From: Harmonia axyridis
Lineage: Eukaryota; Arthropoda; Insecta; Coleoptera; Coccinellidae
Direction of reading: 5' to 3'
Assembly (NCBI RefSeq): GCF_914767665.1
Contig: NC_059504.1
Span: forward strand, 12,898,501-12,962,500
DNA length: 64,000 nt
Below are positions 24,456 through 33,980 of the stretch, in pieces. Each line of letters starts with the position of its first letter. Positions within the stretch are counted from its first letter, which is position 1. A program made the position numbers and the translations under genes. A model generated the notes under the pieces. The model was not told the DNA's origin, searched no databases, and saw only the letters and a program-made list of their open reading frames with translations.

Positions 24456-24639
24456 ATTTACTTTTTCGAATTACAATTACGATTTTGGCGGAAGCGCACC
24501 TTGCATTTTTAAGATTTTAATTTCGCGCTCCTTCCTGACCTCTAGGGCATTATCTCTACAACCCAAAAGCCATAAAAATATATGATGCACAAAACTACAT
24601 ACGAAAACCCCATCAGAACTAAAAGATTCATAACTATCA

Positions 24640-25100
24640 TCACCATTAACCGAAGGTACGGAACAACCAACAAAAAAGTCCAATCCGAATCGCAGCGGAA
24701 AAGGCACCCAAACACCGATCCATAATTCCGCTTTTACGACAACGCGCCAAATTAAAACTTGAAAAATGCAAGGCGCGATTCCGCCAAAATCGCAATACCG
24801 ATTTCCACTCCGATGATGCGGCGCCGGACGGATTTTCCGCTGCTACATTACCCCGCATTGTTCATTTTTTAAGGGTTTGTTCCTAGCGCGGCGGCCAACG
24901 TTGCCGCCGCAGGAGGGGGTAGGGAGAGGGTGCAAAAGGAAGGGGCGAAGATTCGAAAATGACGTGGGGTTTATCCCTTCTGAATGGACCGAAATGAGGA
25001 TGCGAGCGGATTCGAAGATTTGGTCGGGAATGCGTGGGAATTTTCCGCGTTTTTCCGGTTGTGAAGGTGAGAGATGGGTCTAGGGGGGCACTTTTTCGGA
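24640..25100. promoter_or_regulatory. CpG-rich island; candidate promoter or untranslated first exon
   Basis: This stretch is strikingly richer in G, C and CpG than the rest of the window, with runs such as GCGCGGCGGCC and GCCGCCGCAGG. It holds no convincing long coding frame on either strand. A strong donor-like site, GTGAAG|GTGAGA, lies near 25062-25070 on the plus strand, the same strand as the two candidate host exons downstream. About 65 bp further on, a polypyrimidine tract and CCGCAG are followed by GATCTTCAG and then GTAGGT, which would fit a 9-nt microexon. Insect promoters often coincide with local CpG enrichment, so a transcription start for the downstream exons is a reasonable inference. 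Foreign high-GC insertion is the alternative. Confidence 0.35.
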
Positions 25101-25330
25101 TGGTAATTCCTGTTTTTCAATTCCATCCGCAGGATCTTCAGGTAGGTGAAAACAGGAGGCTTGGATAAATCAAGGTTTGAGCAAAAGATTTAGAGATTTA
25201 GATTTAATTAAGGGGGTTCCGCTGCACTGTGACCTAATGTTCTGTTGTGCCCCTGTCAGTGCTATTCTCGCCATTGCGTGATCTACAGCTCGCCCTCAAG
25301 TTCCAGAGTTCTTATGAGCTCCAGTATCTG
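25100..25330. other. Non-coding gap between CpG-rich patch and mariner copy 3
   Basis: Contains the possible 9-nt microexon at 25135-25143 with acceptor-like and donor-like flanks; otherwise nothing recognisable. Confidence 0.3.
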
Positions 25331-25334
25331 GGAT

Positions 25335-26065
25335 GGCTTCAAGGATAAGATGCAGCACTCAGCAGCTGAGACTCATCGAATGCTCCCAAATTCCTATTGT
25401 GAGGCCGCTATTAGTGAGAGGACGTGCCGAAATTGGGTTCATTACGATAATCCCAAGGACACAAAAAGCATGGAGATATCTCGGCCATGCTTCCACGTCT
25501 ACGGAAAAATCGAATATTCACGATTCCAAGGTCATGCTCAGTATTTGGTGGGACCAGCTCAACGTAATGAATTATGAGTTGTTGAAACCGACTGAAATAA
25601 TCACAGGCGATCGTTATCGAACGCAATAAATGCGTTTGAGACGAGCATTGGAATACAAACATCCGTAATACAACGAGAGACATGATGAAGTGATTTTACA
25701 GTATGATTATGCTCGATCTTGCGAAAGGAGTTGAGACATACTTGGAAATGTTGAAATGGGAAGTCTCACCCCACCCGCTGTATTCTCCAGGTTTTGCTTC
25801 CTCGGTCTATCACTTGTTTCGATCAATAGCACACGGCCTGGCTGACCAGCACTTCCGGTCTTGAGAGAAGTAAAAAAATTGAATTGATTCCTGGATCGCT
25901 TCAAAAGATGACCAGTTTCTTCAACGCGGGATTCGTACGCTGGCCGAAAGATGAGAGAAAGTAGCTGCCAGCGATGGACAGTACTTTGAATCATAACTAG
26001 TTTTCTACGATAAAGCCTCGAATTTTGGAAAAAAAAAGGCGGAAGCAAAGTTGTACGCTTATGTA
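25335..26065 (+). mobile_element. mariner relic, internally deleted, right end kept (copy 3)
   Basis: Plus-strand remnant of the same family. HSAAETHRMLPNSYCEAAI from the helix-turn-helix region jumps directly to RNWVHYDNPKDTKS, so about 100 residues including the ITGDE block are deleted. The later blocks (GRSKVMLSIWWDQLN-type, HDEVILQYDYARS with a damaged DNARP, SMAHGL-type, RGIRTLAERW-type) are readable with frameshifts. The right inverted repeat, GGCGGAAGCAAAGTTGTACG, ends near 26065. The left inverted repeat is missing. Confidence 0.85.
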
Positions 26066-26106
26066 ATAATGAAAAAAAAATCAACAATACTACGCAACGA
26101 TCTTAA

Positions 26107-26257
26107 GTAACAAAAATTGTTTACATGAAAAAACCTTCACGATTCTTTTCTACAATTTCATTCATTTACCCCTTGCTATACTACCTATGTTTACTAAAAA
26201 AAAATCTCAAATTTAAATAGCTCCTTCTGGGTGTTGCAATTTCTTTGTCAGTATATG
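26107..26257 (-). mobile_element. Solo left end of the Tc1-like family
   Basis: In reverse orientation this matches the left end at 36273 onward: CTGACAAAGAAATTGCAACA, the AGCTATTTAAATTT block, and on to CATGTAAACAATTTTTGTTA. It ends at the edge of mariner copy 3. Nothing of the transposase remains. The outer end is followed by TATA. Confidence 0.8.
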
Positions 26258-26513
26258 TCAAGTTTCTAGGACCTTTCGTTTCAGAGCAATCATCCATACG
26301 GTCGGACGGACAGGCATACAGAATCAAATTTTAAATCTAAACTCATCGTTTGAGAACATTTCAATAAATGTTACAGAGATCTATTCGGTGAACGAACGCT
26401 CGAAAATATCAAGAGAAACCCTATAGTATTCCAAGAATAGTCCACCTGAAGAAGAAAATTCCAAGGACCTCATTGGCCCCCACAAATTTGGAGTTACGAC
26501 AGCGTAGAGGCTT
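26258..26513. other. Unique-looking spacer
   Basis: No motif recognised; lies between the Tc1 end and the 205-bp direct repeat. Confidence 0.4.
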
Positions 26514-26718
26514 AATATTACATTGTGGAGTCCCCTGACGATACCCAACGATATTTCACGCCTACAAACTTCGATTCCAGTTCGCCACCAGCATTAATCA
26601 TACAGTACGTCGATCGCTACATTTCTTCGTTAATAGTCTTCACGCGACTCCAGGCCGCTCTCAGAAGGATAATATGAGAACGGCCGTTTCGACTGAACGT
26701 TATCTGACCAACTATTAA
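26514..26718 (+). repeat. 205-bp direct repeat, unit R1
   Basis: R1 runs from AATATTACATTGTGGAGTCC to TGACCAACTATTAA and is about 95% identical to R2 at 28155-28360. Everything between R1 and R2 is accounted for by one mariner, so the two units were originally adjacent, as in a tandem dimer or a piece of satellite DNA. Confidence 0.85.
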
Positions 26719-27625
26719 CAGGCCATACCATACTAAAACACATTTTTTGGCAAAATTCGATTTTATTATTCAACATAGTTGCTTGCCTTCAAGGGCGATA
26801 CAGCGATTATAGCGGTCTTCCAACTTTTCGATGCCATTTTTATAGTACGATTTGTCTTCCGCTTCAAATAGGCCTCAGTTTCGGCGATTACTAAATGTCT
26901 TACCAGCGAGCATTCTTTTGAGGTCTGCGAACAGGAAGAAGTCGCTGAAGGCCAGATCTGGCGAATACGGTGGATGCAGAAGCAATTGGAAGCCTAATGC
27001 ATGCAATTTTGCCATTGCTTTCATTGATTCGTGACACGGCGCATTGTATTGATGAAACCGCACCTTTTTTTTCTTCAAATGGTGCCGTTTTTTAACGATT
27101 TTAACCTTTAAACGATCCCATAACGCTATATAATAATAACTGTTGTTGGTCTGACCCTTTTGGAGATGATCAATGAATATTATATCTTGCGCATCCCAGA
27201 AAACTGAATCCATAACCTTGCCAGCTGACTGTTGTGTGTTTTCTCGCTTTGGATTCTGTTCATCGTGTGCTGACTTAGCTGACTGTCGATTGGACTCCGG
27301 AGTGAAATAATGGAGCCATGTTTCATCCATTGTCACATATTGATGCAAAAATTCAGGTTCATTGCACTTAAACAGCTTCAAACACTGCTCAGAATCATTA
27401 ACAAGTTGTAGCTTTTGAACGATTGTGAGCTCCCGCGGTACCCATTTTGCAGACAGCTTTCTCATGTACAAATATTCGTAGGGGATATGATGTACACGTT
27501 CAGATGATATCTTCACAATCTCTTCTGTCTCGATTAAGTTCACTCTACGGTCATTCATTTTTTCGTCGATGACAGTCTTCGGTGCTCATTTTACCACGTT
27601 CAAACTTAGCATACCAATCAATGAT

Positions 27626-27845
27626 AAGAAAATAGTTTTACGGCATGCAGACAAATTTTCAATTCTGGAAAAAGTACCTCCCCGGGCGGGATTCGAACCC
27701 GCAACCTCCGAATCACTAGTCCGTCGCTCTACCAACTGAGCTAACTAGGAGATTGAAGGATCATCGCAACGAGGAACCACTAATCCCAGAATTGAGTGTT
27801 AGTATGAAATATCTTTACGAAACTGTAAAACAATTCGCAAGGAAT
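27626..27845 (-). mobile_element. tRNA-bearing 220-bp insert with a perfect 12-bp target duplication
   Basis: CCAATCAATGAT occurs at 27614-27625 and 27846-27857, and the mariner coding sequence is continuous (STIIDW|YAKF) when one copy and the insert are removed. Inside, two short inverted blocks are arranged symmetrically around a tRNA-like sequence: GTTTTACGG near the left end pairs with CTGTAAAAC near the right, and CAATTCTGG pairs with CCAGAATTG. The tRNA part is central rather than at the 5' end, as it would be in an ordinary tRNA-derived SINE. There is no obvious poly(A) tail. Confidence 0.75.
27679..27750 (-). tRNA. tRNA-like sequence, anticodon AGT (Thr) by position; probably a pseudogene
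   Basis: 72 nt with correct spacing: D arm GCTC-AGTTGGTA-GAGC, anticodon loop CTAGTGA, variable AGGTT and T arm GCGGG-TTCGAAT-CCCGC. Boxes A and B are good. The acceptor stem pairs at only 5 of 7 positions (TCCTAGT against CCGGGGA, counting one T-G). The anticodon stem has an A-G mismatch and a G-T pair. There is no CCA and no T-run directly after it. It could still be transcribed by RNA polymerase III, but the broken stems suggest a tRNA-derived mobile sequence rather than a working tRNA. Confidence 0.6.
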
Positions 27846-28154
27846 CCAATCAATGATGGTTGATTTTCGTGGTGCAGATCCCGGAATCTCTTCATCAAGC
27901 CAAGATTTTGCTTCAACTGTATTTTTCCCCTTCAAAAAGCATTATTTTATCAGCTCACAAATTTTTTTTTCATCTTTTTTCAAATAATTAAAGTAGCTAC
28001 ACTCACAGCGCAATATCTCACAAACTAATGGTCGGACTGATGTCAAATTTTGACACGTATCGTTTGAAAGTTAGTACTAACTAAAAATCATATGAATTCA
28101 ATACTAGCACCGCCACCTGTGCATCAAACTGGGCACTTTTCAACTGGCCTAATA

Positions 28155-28360
28155 AATATTACATTGTGGAGTCCCCTGATGATACCCAACGATATTTCAC
28201 GCCTACAAACTTCGATTTCAGCTCGCCACCCGCATTAATCATACAGTACGTCGATCGCTACATTTCTTCGTTAATAGTCTTCACGCGACTCGAGGCCCCT
28301 TTTAGAAGGATAATATGAGAACGGCCGTTTCGATTGAGCGTTATCTGACCAACTATTAAT
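28155..28360 (+). repeat. 205-bp direct repeat, unit R2
   Basis: Second unit of the pair with R1 (26514-26718), sharing CAGTACGTCGATCGCTACAT and GAGAACGGCCGTTTCGA. It begins immediately after the mariner right end and ends in unrelated sequence (TCTCCCG). Confidence 0.85.
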
Positions 28361-28802
28361 CTCCCGTTTTTGAGAACGGAATTGAAAATGAATTCCGGAC
28401 CCCTCGATGAATTGGTATTGATCAATCAGTTGCTAGATGGTTTTTCCACTAGATGTGGATAGTTTCTCGGTTGAGCACTGGTCGTTATCTGGATGGCGGT
28501 ACGTCGAAAAATGTTCGCTTGATTTGGAATTGAGTGTTGGTATGGGAAAAACTGCTGGATTGGCGGACTGGCGACACTATCAGAATTTCAGATAGGAAGA
28601 CTGAGAATATCGGGGAAATTCATTTTAAAATCGCCGGCAATCCCCCAATTAAAAAAAATCCAATTTTATACAGAGTTTTCCAATAGGGGGTTTCATTCTG
28701 AATAGCCCGCTATCTAAGAAGATGTTACTTTTGAAGCTCTCATTTGTTGACATTTGTCCATTAAAACTACGCCATTGCTAAATATTGATCGGTACACGTT
28801 TC
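28361..28802. other. No feature recognised
   Basis: Moderate GC, no coding frame with motif, no repeat pair found. Confidence 0.4.
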
Positions 28803-28827
28803 AAAAACGAACAAAAAATTCACTACT

Positions 28828-29150
28828 CCTTCTTCTTGGAGTTCCTATTCGTGACGAATGTTGGCGACCAACATGGCTATCTTCACTTTATCTGCGGCGG
28901 CACGAAAGAGTCCTGTTGTTGTTGAGGAGAACCACTGTCTAAGATTTTATAGCCAAGAGTTTCTTCTTCTTCCTGGGCCGCGCTTTCCATAAATTTTGCC
29001 TTGAAAAATTAGCTGCAACAGGCCATATCTATGTTGATTTCTTGTTATATGCCCTAGGTGTTCCAGCTTCCGCTGTTTGATTTTAGATGACAGTTCTCGC
29101 TTTTTTCCAATTCTCCTCAGAATATCCTTATTTGATACGTGATCCACACA
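28828..29150 (-). mobile_element. RTE-type non-LTR retrotransposon, 3' fragment with target duplication
   Basis: The minus strand reads HVSNKDILRRIGKKRELSSK, IKQRKLEHLGHITRNQHRY, then GKRGPGRRRNSWL and, after a stop, NLRQWFSSTTTGLFRAAADK. This is the well-known C-terminal tail of an insect RTE-like reverse transcriptase. It ends in an AAGAAGAAGG tail at the low-coordinate side. An AACAAAAAATTCACTACT-type duplication (about 24 bp, one mismatch) lies at 28803-28827 and 29151-29174, which defines the insertion. It is strongly 5'-truncated and has stop codons. Confidence 0.85.
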
Positions 29151-29174
29151 AAAAAGAACAAAAAATTCACTACT

Positions 29175-30389
29175 GAAATGGTGAAAAGTTTGCAGTCACA
29201 GTTCGTCAAACTAAAGCACTTTTGGTGGTCGTGAAGCTCCTTCTCGGTCGGCAATAGTGAAACTGAGAGGATGTTAGAGCTGTTGGGACAAGTTAGTGAT
29301 GTGAAGAATCGAAACTGTATGTGTAGTTCAAGAACAAGTGAAAATATTGTTGTCCGTAGTATTGACAAAATCCAGTTATATGTCGTTATTCCAAAATCAC
29401 TTTATCTAGCTATGAAAAACGACAATTATTTCCTGACTGAACACTTTTTTTGAATCAAGAAGGAATATAAGGTGCAATAAATATAACTATGAAGAAAAAT
29501 TAGCATTTCATTATATTCTACAACAATTCATGTATGGAAAGTATAGCACAGCAAATAAGACCAAAATTCTTGATAGGATGAACATAAACGAAGTACTGAG
29601 TTAACCGAATTCTTAAATCCCAAATTCAAGTGATATATCTATGCTCTCCCATTTCCGTAATTACAACTATGAGAAAATGCCGACATATCCTGCTCGAAAA
29701 CGCGAAATAATTCATGGAAACACTTTACAATCCGCAAGAATTTTAGTGCAGCATGTGGAGAAAACCATGTTATTTATATCGAAGCAGTAAGTGACAAATG
29801 GGATAACTGTATCTTAGCACACTATTTATTTCAACTGGTACGAAGTAGAGGATGTAGAATATTCAGAAACTTGACAAAGTTATAACTATTGGCATTTAAA
29901 AAAACAGATGGATTTGTGTATTTATCACAAAATTAACAATGCTCAGTCACTTATCACTCGAAAGGGTACATCTATTCTATATGACTTTCTAGCATGGAAT
30001 TTAGAAGGGTAGTTTCTCTGAAGGCTACAAGAATGAACGATCAGCATGTGGATCGTCGAGCATCGTCTTTGATATCGATGTTCCATAAGTTTAATGCATC
30101 GATGAAAATGTATCATAAGTACTTGGATAATGAACATTCTCTTCTTTCAATTTGGATGTATGTATTTTGCGGACTCCTTGAAGATGTTCAGTTCTCAGAA
30201 GAACTGTGGAGCCCAAGATTCATCCTGATCGCCCGAATGAATGCTCAAAAAAGGAAAAGATATTGTTCTTCTACATTTTTTAAGGCCTATGCGCCACATA
30301 CAAGAAAAAAAAACGGAATTTCTGCTTTTAGGTGTCATTATTTAAGTTCAAGCTTAAGTAGCTCAGCTTTCTTATATTCAACACAAGCA
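29175..30389. other. AT-rich sequence, nothing recognised
   Basis: Several open frames on both strands, none with a motif. One plus-strand frame of 132 codons at about 29994-30392 overlaps the start of the next retrotransposon fragment and looks like chance. Confidence 0.4.
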
Positions 30390-30935
30390 TGAGAAAATTG
30401 ATTAAGGCCTCAAAGAGAACTGGACTAGGATAACGTATGGGAATGCAATGCAAAATCACAAGTGATTGAAGATTGAAGTTAAGAAACAGACCAACAAAGC
30501 TGCTGTCATCTAAAATATACAATCTGGAAGAACAAACATCTGAGTACAGAATGTGTGTCAGGATATATAAAACATGTGTAAGACCAGTTATGACATGTGG
30601 GGTGAGAACAAGAGCTGAAACATCGGTAACCAAGAGAATCTTAAGAACAACCGAGAAGAAGACCCTGAGGACATCACAGGATATACACTAAACGATAGGC
30701 AGAGGAATACAACATAAGGGTGAAGAAGGCAATGGAACCTGCACATAGACAGAATGACTCCAGCCACGTTGGCCAAAATTGCAAGAGACAACATACTTTA
30801 CGGAAGAAGACCATTAGGACGTCCACCAAAACGATGGCAAGACTGCTGGCAATCTACATCTCAGGACACAAATACATGAGGAAAACCGGAATTAAACAGA
30901 CAATGTGTCTTCTGAAAGTGAAAGAAGAAGAAGAA
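30390..30935 (+). mobile_element. RTE-type reverse transcriptase fragment, 3' end with (AAG)n tail
   Basis: Frame-shifting reading gives VRIYKTCVRPVMTCGVRTRA, ETSVTKRILRTTEKKTLRT, a damaged DRMTP/LAKIARDN block, and RPPKRWQDCWQSTSQ. It ends in a GAAGAAGAAGAAG tail near 30932. This is the palm-to-tail region of the same class as the fragments at 14.4 and 28.8 kb. It has many frameshifts and no 5' half. Confidence 0.75.
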
Positions 30936-32289
30936 GTTTTCATACTATACTATGAAACGATGAAAATTTACACAAAATGATAGCATAATTATTATATACC
31001 AAATTGGGTTCCTACTACCAAAAAACGATGTTTCTGATTTTGGAATTTAGTGAAGATCAAGCAGGTTTGAGAGGGGAGGGGCATAGGCATAACCAAGAAT
31101 GAAATAAGCGATTAAGATCAAGAGATTGGGCATGGAAGATTGACTTATAAGAATTCCAGGTATATAAGGTATACCTATAGGCTAATAACATTCCAATTTT
31201 GAGTAGGATATTACTATTTTGGCTCTTGAAAATATCAGAAATAACATCAATTAACATAACCTTCAACAATTAGAACCTATAGATCAAATCTGGTGGCGTT
31301 TTTTTTAAACCAGCATGTCGAAAGCAGTTGTTGGATAACCACTACCAAATTTGTTTTTTATTTTGTTGGCCTTTGCAATTAATGAGATTGTACAAAAACT
31401 GCAACATAATTAGGCAGTCAGAAACTAGAGTTACATCAATGTAGTTGTATTGAGATGATTTTCGATCTATTAAGAATTTAGTATGATCAAATGATATGCT
31501 TTAGACTAATTGGTCATATTTTTTAAGGAAAGAATATCTCAATTCTATCAAATTGTATCACTCTTTTGCTGGAATGGGTCAACCATACTGGTTTATATTC
31601 ATTGTGTTTGTGATATTTTAGAAGTCACAAAAGTAATTTTAATATTCAAAGAATATCCTCGGATAAAATTCCATTTGCTCTGAAATTTGCGAGGTAACAC
31701 CGGATATTCTTTACATTCCAATTATCTCCTTCACGTTCACCAACTGAATTTTCTAATTTGATCAGCTTCCGCCCATCCCTAGGCCACTTCATGATATAAT
31801 TCTGGCAAGACGAGAATAATTCAGGAACTTTAATTAGGATGAGACCTGCCTGTCTGAGTTTACACAGAGGGATTTGTGAACATGTCGATACCTTTCTCCC
31901 TCAATGAACCCTGAATTGACTGCTTCATAGGAATGTTCGTTCGAGCGGAGGGATATAATAATTCTATTCTGAGCTTGAGGTGATATGATCACATAAACAT
32001 GATTATTGGAGAATAATGTCGGTTATAAATTGCACTGATATTGAATACTAATTATTTCGAGTTCCACTATTATTTTGAAGTGGAAATTACATATAATAAT
32101 TCCTAATTGATATTCATTAAATGGATTTCCATCAATTAAAGACCAAGTCAATTAAATTCTATGTTAAGTATCTCTCGAACGTCAATTTGAAATGAGAGTA
32201 CCTAAATTTTGAAAAAATTTAATTGAACATTTAGGTACTATACATTTATGATGAATGAAGTAATAGTTCTGTGATGAATAGATACCTAC
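30936..32289. other. No gene identified
   Basis: AT-rich DNA with short open frames only. Confidence 0.5.
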
Positions 32290-33145
32290 CACGTTTAGAG
32301 ATTCAAGCCAAGTAGCTTGACTTTTTAACCAGCTACTTGACTTGAAAATCAGGCTCGTGAAAAATTACATACTTGAGCTTGACTTGATTTTAGATATTTA
32401 TTGCTGGACTTGATATCAAGCTACTTGATATTACTTGAGCTGATGTGCACGCGTCGCACGGCATATATTTCTGCAATCTCGTGCAGGCTTGGACTAAATA
32501 AGGGGATTTCTAAAGTGCCGAGAGACTGAAGCATTCGCCAGTGTGACTTTATTAGTAGTTTTCTCACATTTCTATGAAATCTATTGGTTGATTTTGATAG
32601 TTTCCGAAATATCTTTCTAAACTTGGCTAAAATGGCCAAGGATTTTTTATCAATGCCAGCATCTTCAGCTCCTGTTGAAAGACAATTTTCCACAGCTGCT
32701 CTTACAGTTACAAAAACCTGCAATAGGTTAGGCGACAAATCTATAAGATGCCTCATGTGTCTTAGATCCTGGATGGAAAATTATGGAATCGAACAAAGCC
32801 TGGAGGTTTCTCAATATTGAGAATTTTTTTTGATATTTTTTTTTATTCATTGTAGTGATTCAATTTATGTTTCTACTTCAAAAAAATTGATATATTCGGT
32901 TCTTTTATTCAAAAAGTTCAAAAAATAAAAGTGTTTTTTGCAAGGTTCCCTCTCATTTCATCATTTTTTTGTTGATGTAACGCTACACAATAAAACTGAT
33001 AAAAATCAAGTAGCTTGATATGATTCAAGTACTTGATACATAAATACTTCACTACTAAACTACTACTTGACTTGAGCTTGCATGAAATCAAGTCAAGCTC
33101 ATGCCAAGTAGCTTGAAAATCAAGCAAGCCGTGAATCCCTGACCA
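32290..33145 (+). mobile_element. Internally deleted hAT element, copy 1 (C-terminal dimerisation domain kept)
   Basis: The frame at 32584-32820 encodes the hAT dimerisation motif: FLNLAKMAKDFLSMPASSAP, VERQFSTAALTVTKTCNRL, then RCLMCLRSWMEN and a stop. Both flanks are full of CTTGACTTG, AAGTAGCTTG and CAAGTCAAG units, as expected for subterminal transposase-binding repeats. The ends are degenerate inverted repeats: TAGAGATTCAAGCC at the left and, read inward from the right, CAGGGATTCACGG. A possible 8-bp duplication (ACCACGTT/ACCAAGTC, 6 of 8) flanks them. The catalytic part is missing. Confidence 0.75.
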
Positions 33146-33847
33146 AGTCGCTTTTCAGATGCTTTTACTGATTAGGCCTGAGACTTATTATTTTTTCAAT
33201 ACGATAAATCGCAATGACTGAAAATGGAAGAAATAATCTTTTAGGGCTGAATTCACTGAAATACTGGGAAGTCGATGCGATTTTTATCATTTCGGTAACA
33301 AATGATAATTTCAAAATCTATTTCATTTCAAAGATTGAATAATCTTTATTTTTCAACACAAACTACTTTTTTATAGAAATTTGATCTCAAAAAAACGGTA
33401 TTTATTAAAAAAACTCAACTTTTGCTTTTTTTCATGCCTCAAATTCGTTTTCATTGAATTTCTAAGTAATTTAGTTTTCATGAACAGTAAAAGTTCATCT
33501 CATATCAAATTTAAGCATGATGAAATTGAGAATTATTTCCTTGAGTACGCTCTTTCCGCATGATGTTAATACACCATCCAATAAAATACAGAATTGCCGA
33601 TTTCAATATCAATTAAATTCACATATATCATATTGAGGTCATCCAATATGTCGAATATTGATTCATTCAGAACCTGTTGGTTTATCAATTTGCAATTATT
33701 GCATTTTGATCCCTTTTATGGAACCAGTGGCAGAGGATTAAATTATGCCATCAACAATTATCATATAGAAAAACATAAATGGAAAGCAATGTCGTCCAAC
33801 ATTTCAATATGATTATTTAATTATTTTCAATTGAGAACTTTGTTTGC
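33146..33847. other. AT-rich intron-like sequence upstream of the candidate exon
   Basis: No motif; ends in the acceptor of the exon at 33848. Confidence 0.4.
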
Positions 33848-33907
33848 AGGATCTAGAGGAAAGAACTATCTACGACTATGGTGATAGCACACCCAGATCA
33901 GGAAGAA
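33848..33907 (+). CDS. Candidate internal coding exon (20 codons, phase 0-0) of an unnamed host gene
   Basis: The segment is preceded by a pyrimidine-rich stretch ending in TTTGCAG and followed by the strong donor AAG|GTAAGA. It is exactly 60 nt. Only phase 0 is open; the other two frames meet TAG or TGA within it. The translation begins DLEERTIYDY and ends STPRSGRK, a charged and basic sequence unlike the surrounding transposase relics. Phase 0 matches the second candidate exon at 60824-60973 on the same strand, so the two could be consecutive. Exons further upstream would lie to the left, possibly outside the window. A non-autonomous transposon begins only 73 bp after the donor. I do not recognise the protein. 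The splice sites and frame are seen directly; membership of one gene is inferred. A chance match is possible for so short an exon. Confidence 0.6.
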
Positions 33908-33980
33908 AGGTAAGATGAAAACCATATGTACTAGTTGCTAGGTATACATGTCGATTTATAGATTAATGGTTAGGGGTATT

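Larger units (their letters stand above)
26766..27973 (-). pseudogene. mariner transposase pseudogene (irritans type, D,D34D class)
   Basis: It starts at ATG 27973 and an N-terminal block reads CELIK, stop, CFLKGKNTVEAKSWLDEE, then GSAPRKSTIIDW. The 220-bp insert follows, then YAKFERGKMSTEDC and a longer frame with NDRRVNLIETEEIVKISSER, the MRKLSAKWVPRELTI linker, MDETWLHYFTPES (first Asp present), SAGKVMDSVFWDAQDIIFID, FHQYNAPCHES (second Asp replaced by Tyr), PPYSPDLAFSDFFLFADLK (third Asp present) and RYNRCIALEG. It ends NYVE, stop, after a small indel. The Asp-to-Tyr change and the insert both inactivate it. About 345 codons is the usual size once the insert is removed. Confidence 0.85.
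26719..28150 (-). mobile_element. irritans-type mariner inserted at the R1-R2 junction
   Basis: The short inverted ends share AGGCCA: CAGGCCATACCATAC at 26719 and, reading inward from the other end, TTAGGCCAGTTGAAAAGTG. TA or TTA flanks both ends. The transposase lies on the minus strand (separate entry) and is interrupted by a tRNA-bearing insert at 27626-27845. Removing the mariner rejoins two 205-bp units head to tail. Confidence 0.8.

Noticed and set aside
26875..27034. Plus-strand frame over the mariner as a gene
   Set aside because: It is the antisense shadow of the irritans-type transposase.
26514..28360. R1 and R2 as long terminal repeats of a small retrotransposon
   Set aside because: The DNA between them is exactly one mariner with its own ends and TA flanks. 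No primer-binding site, polypurine tract or gag/pol trace was found.
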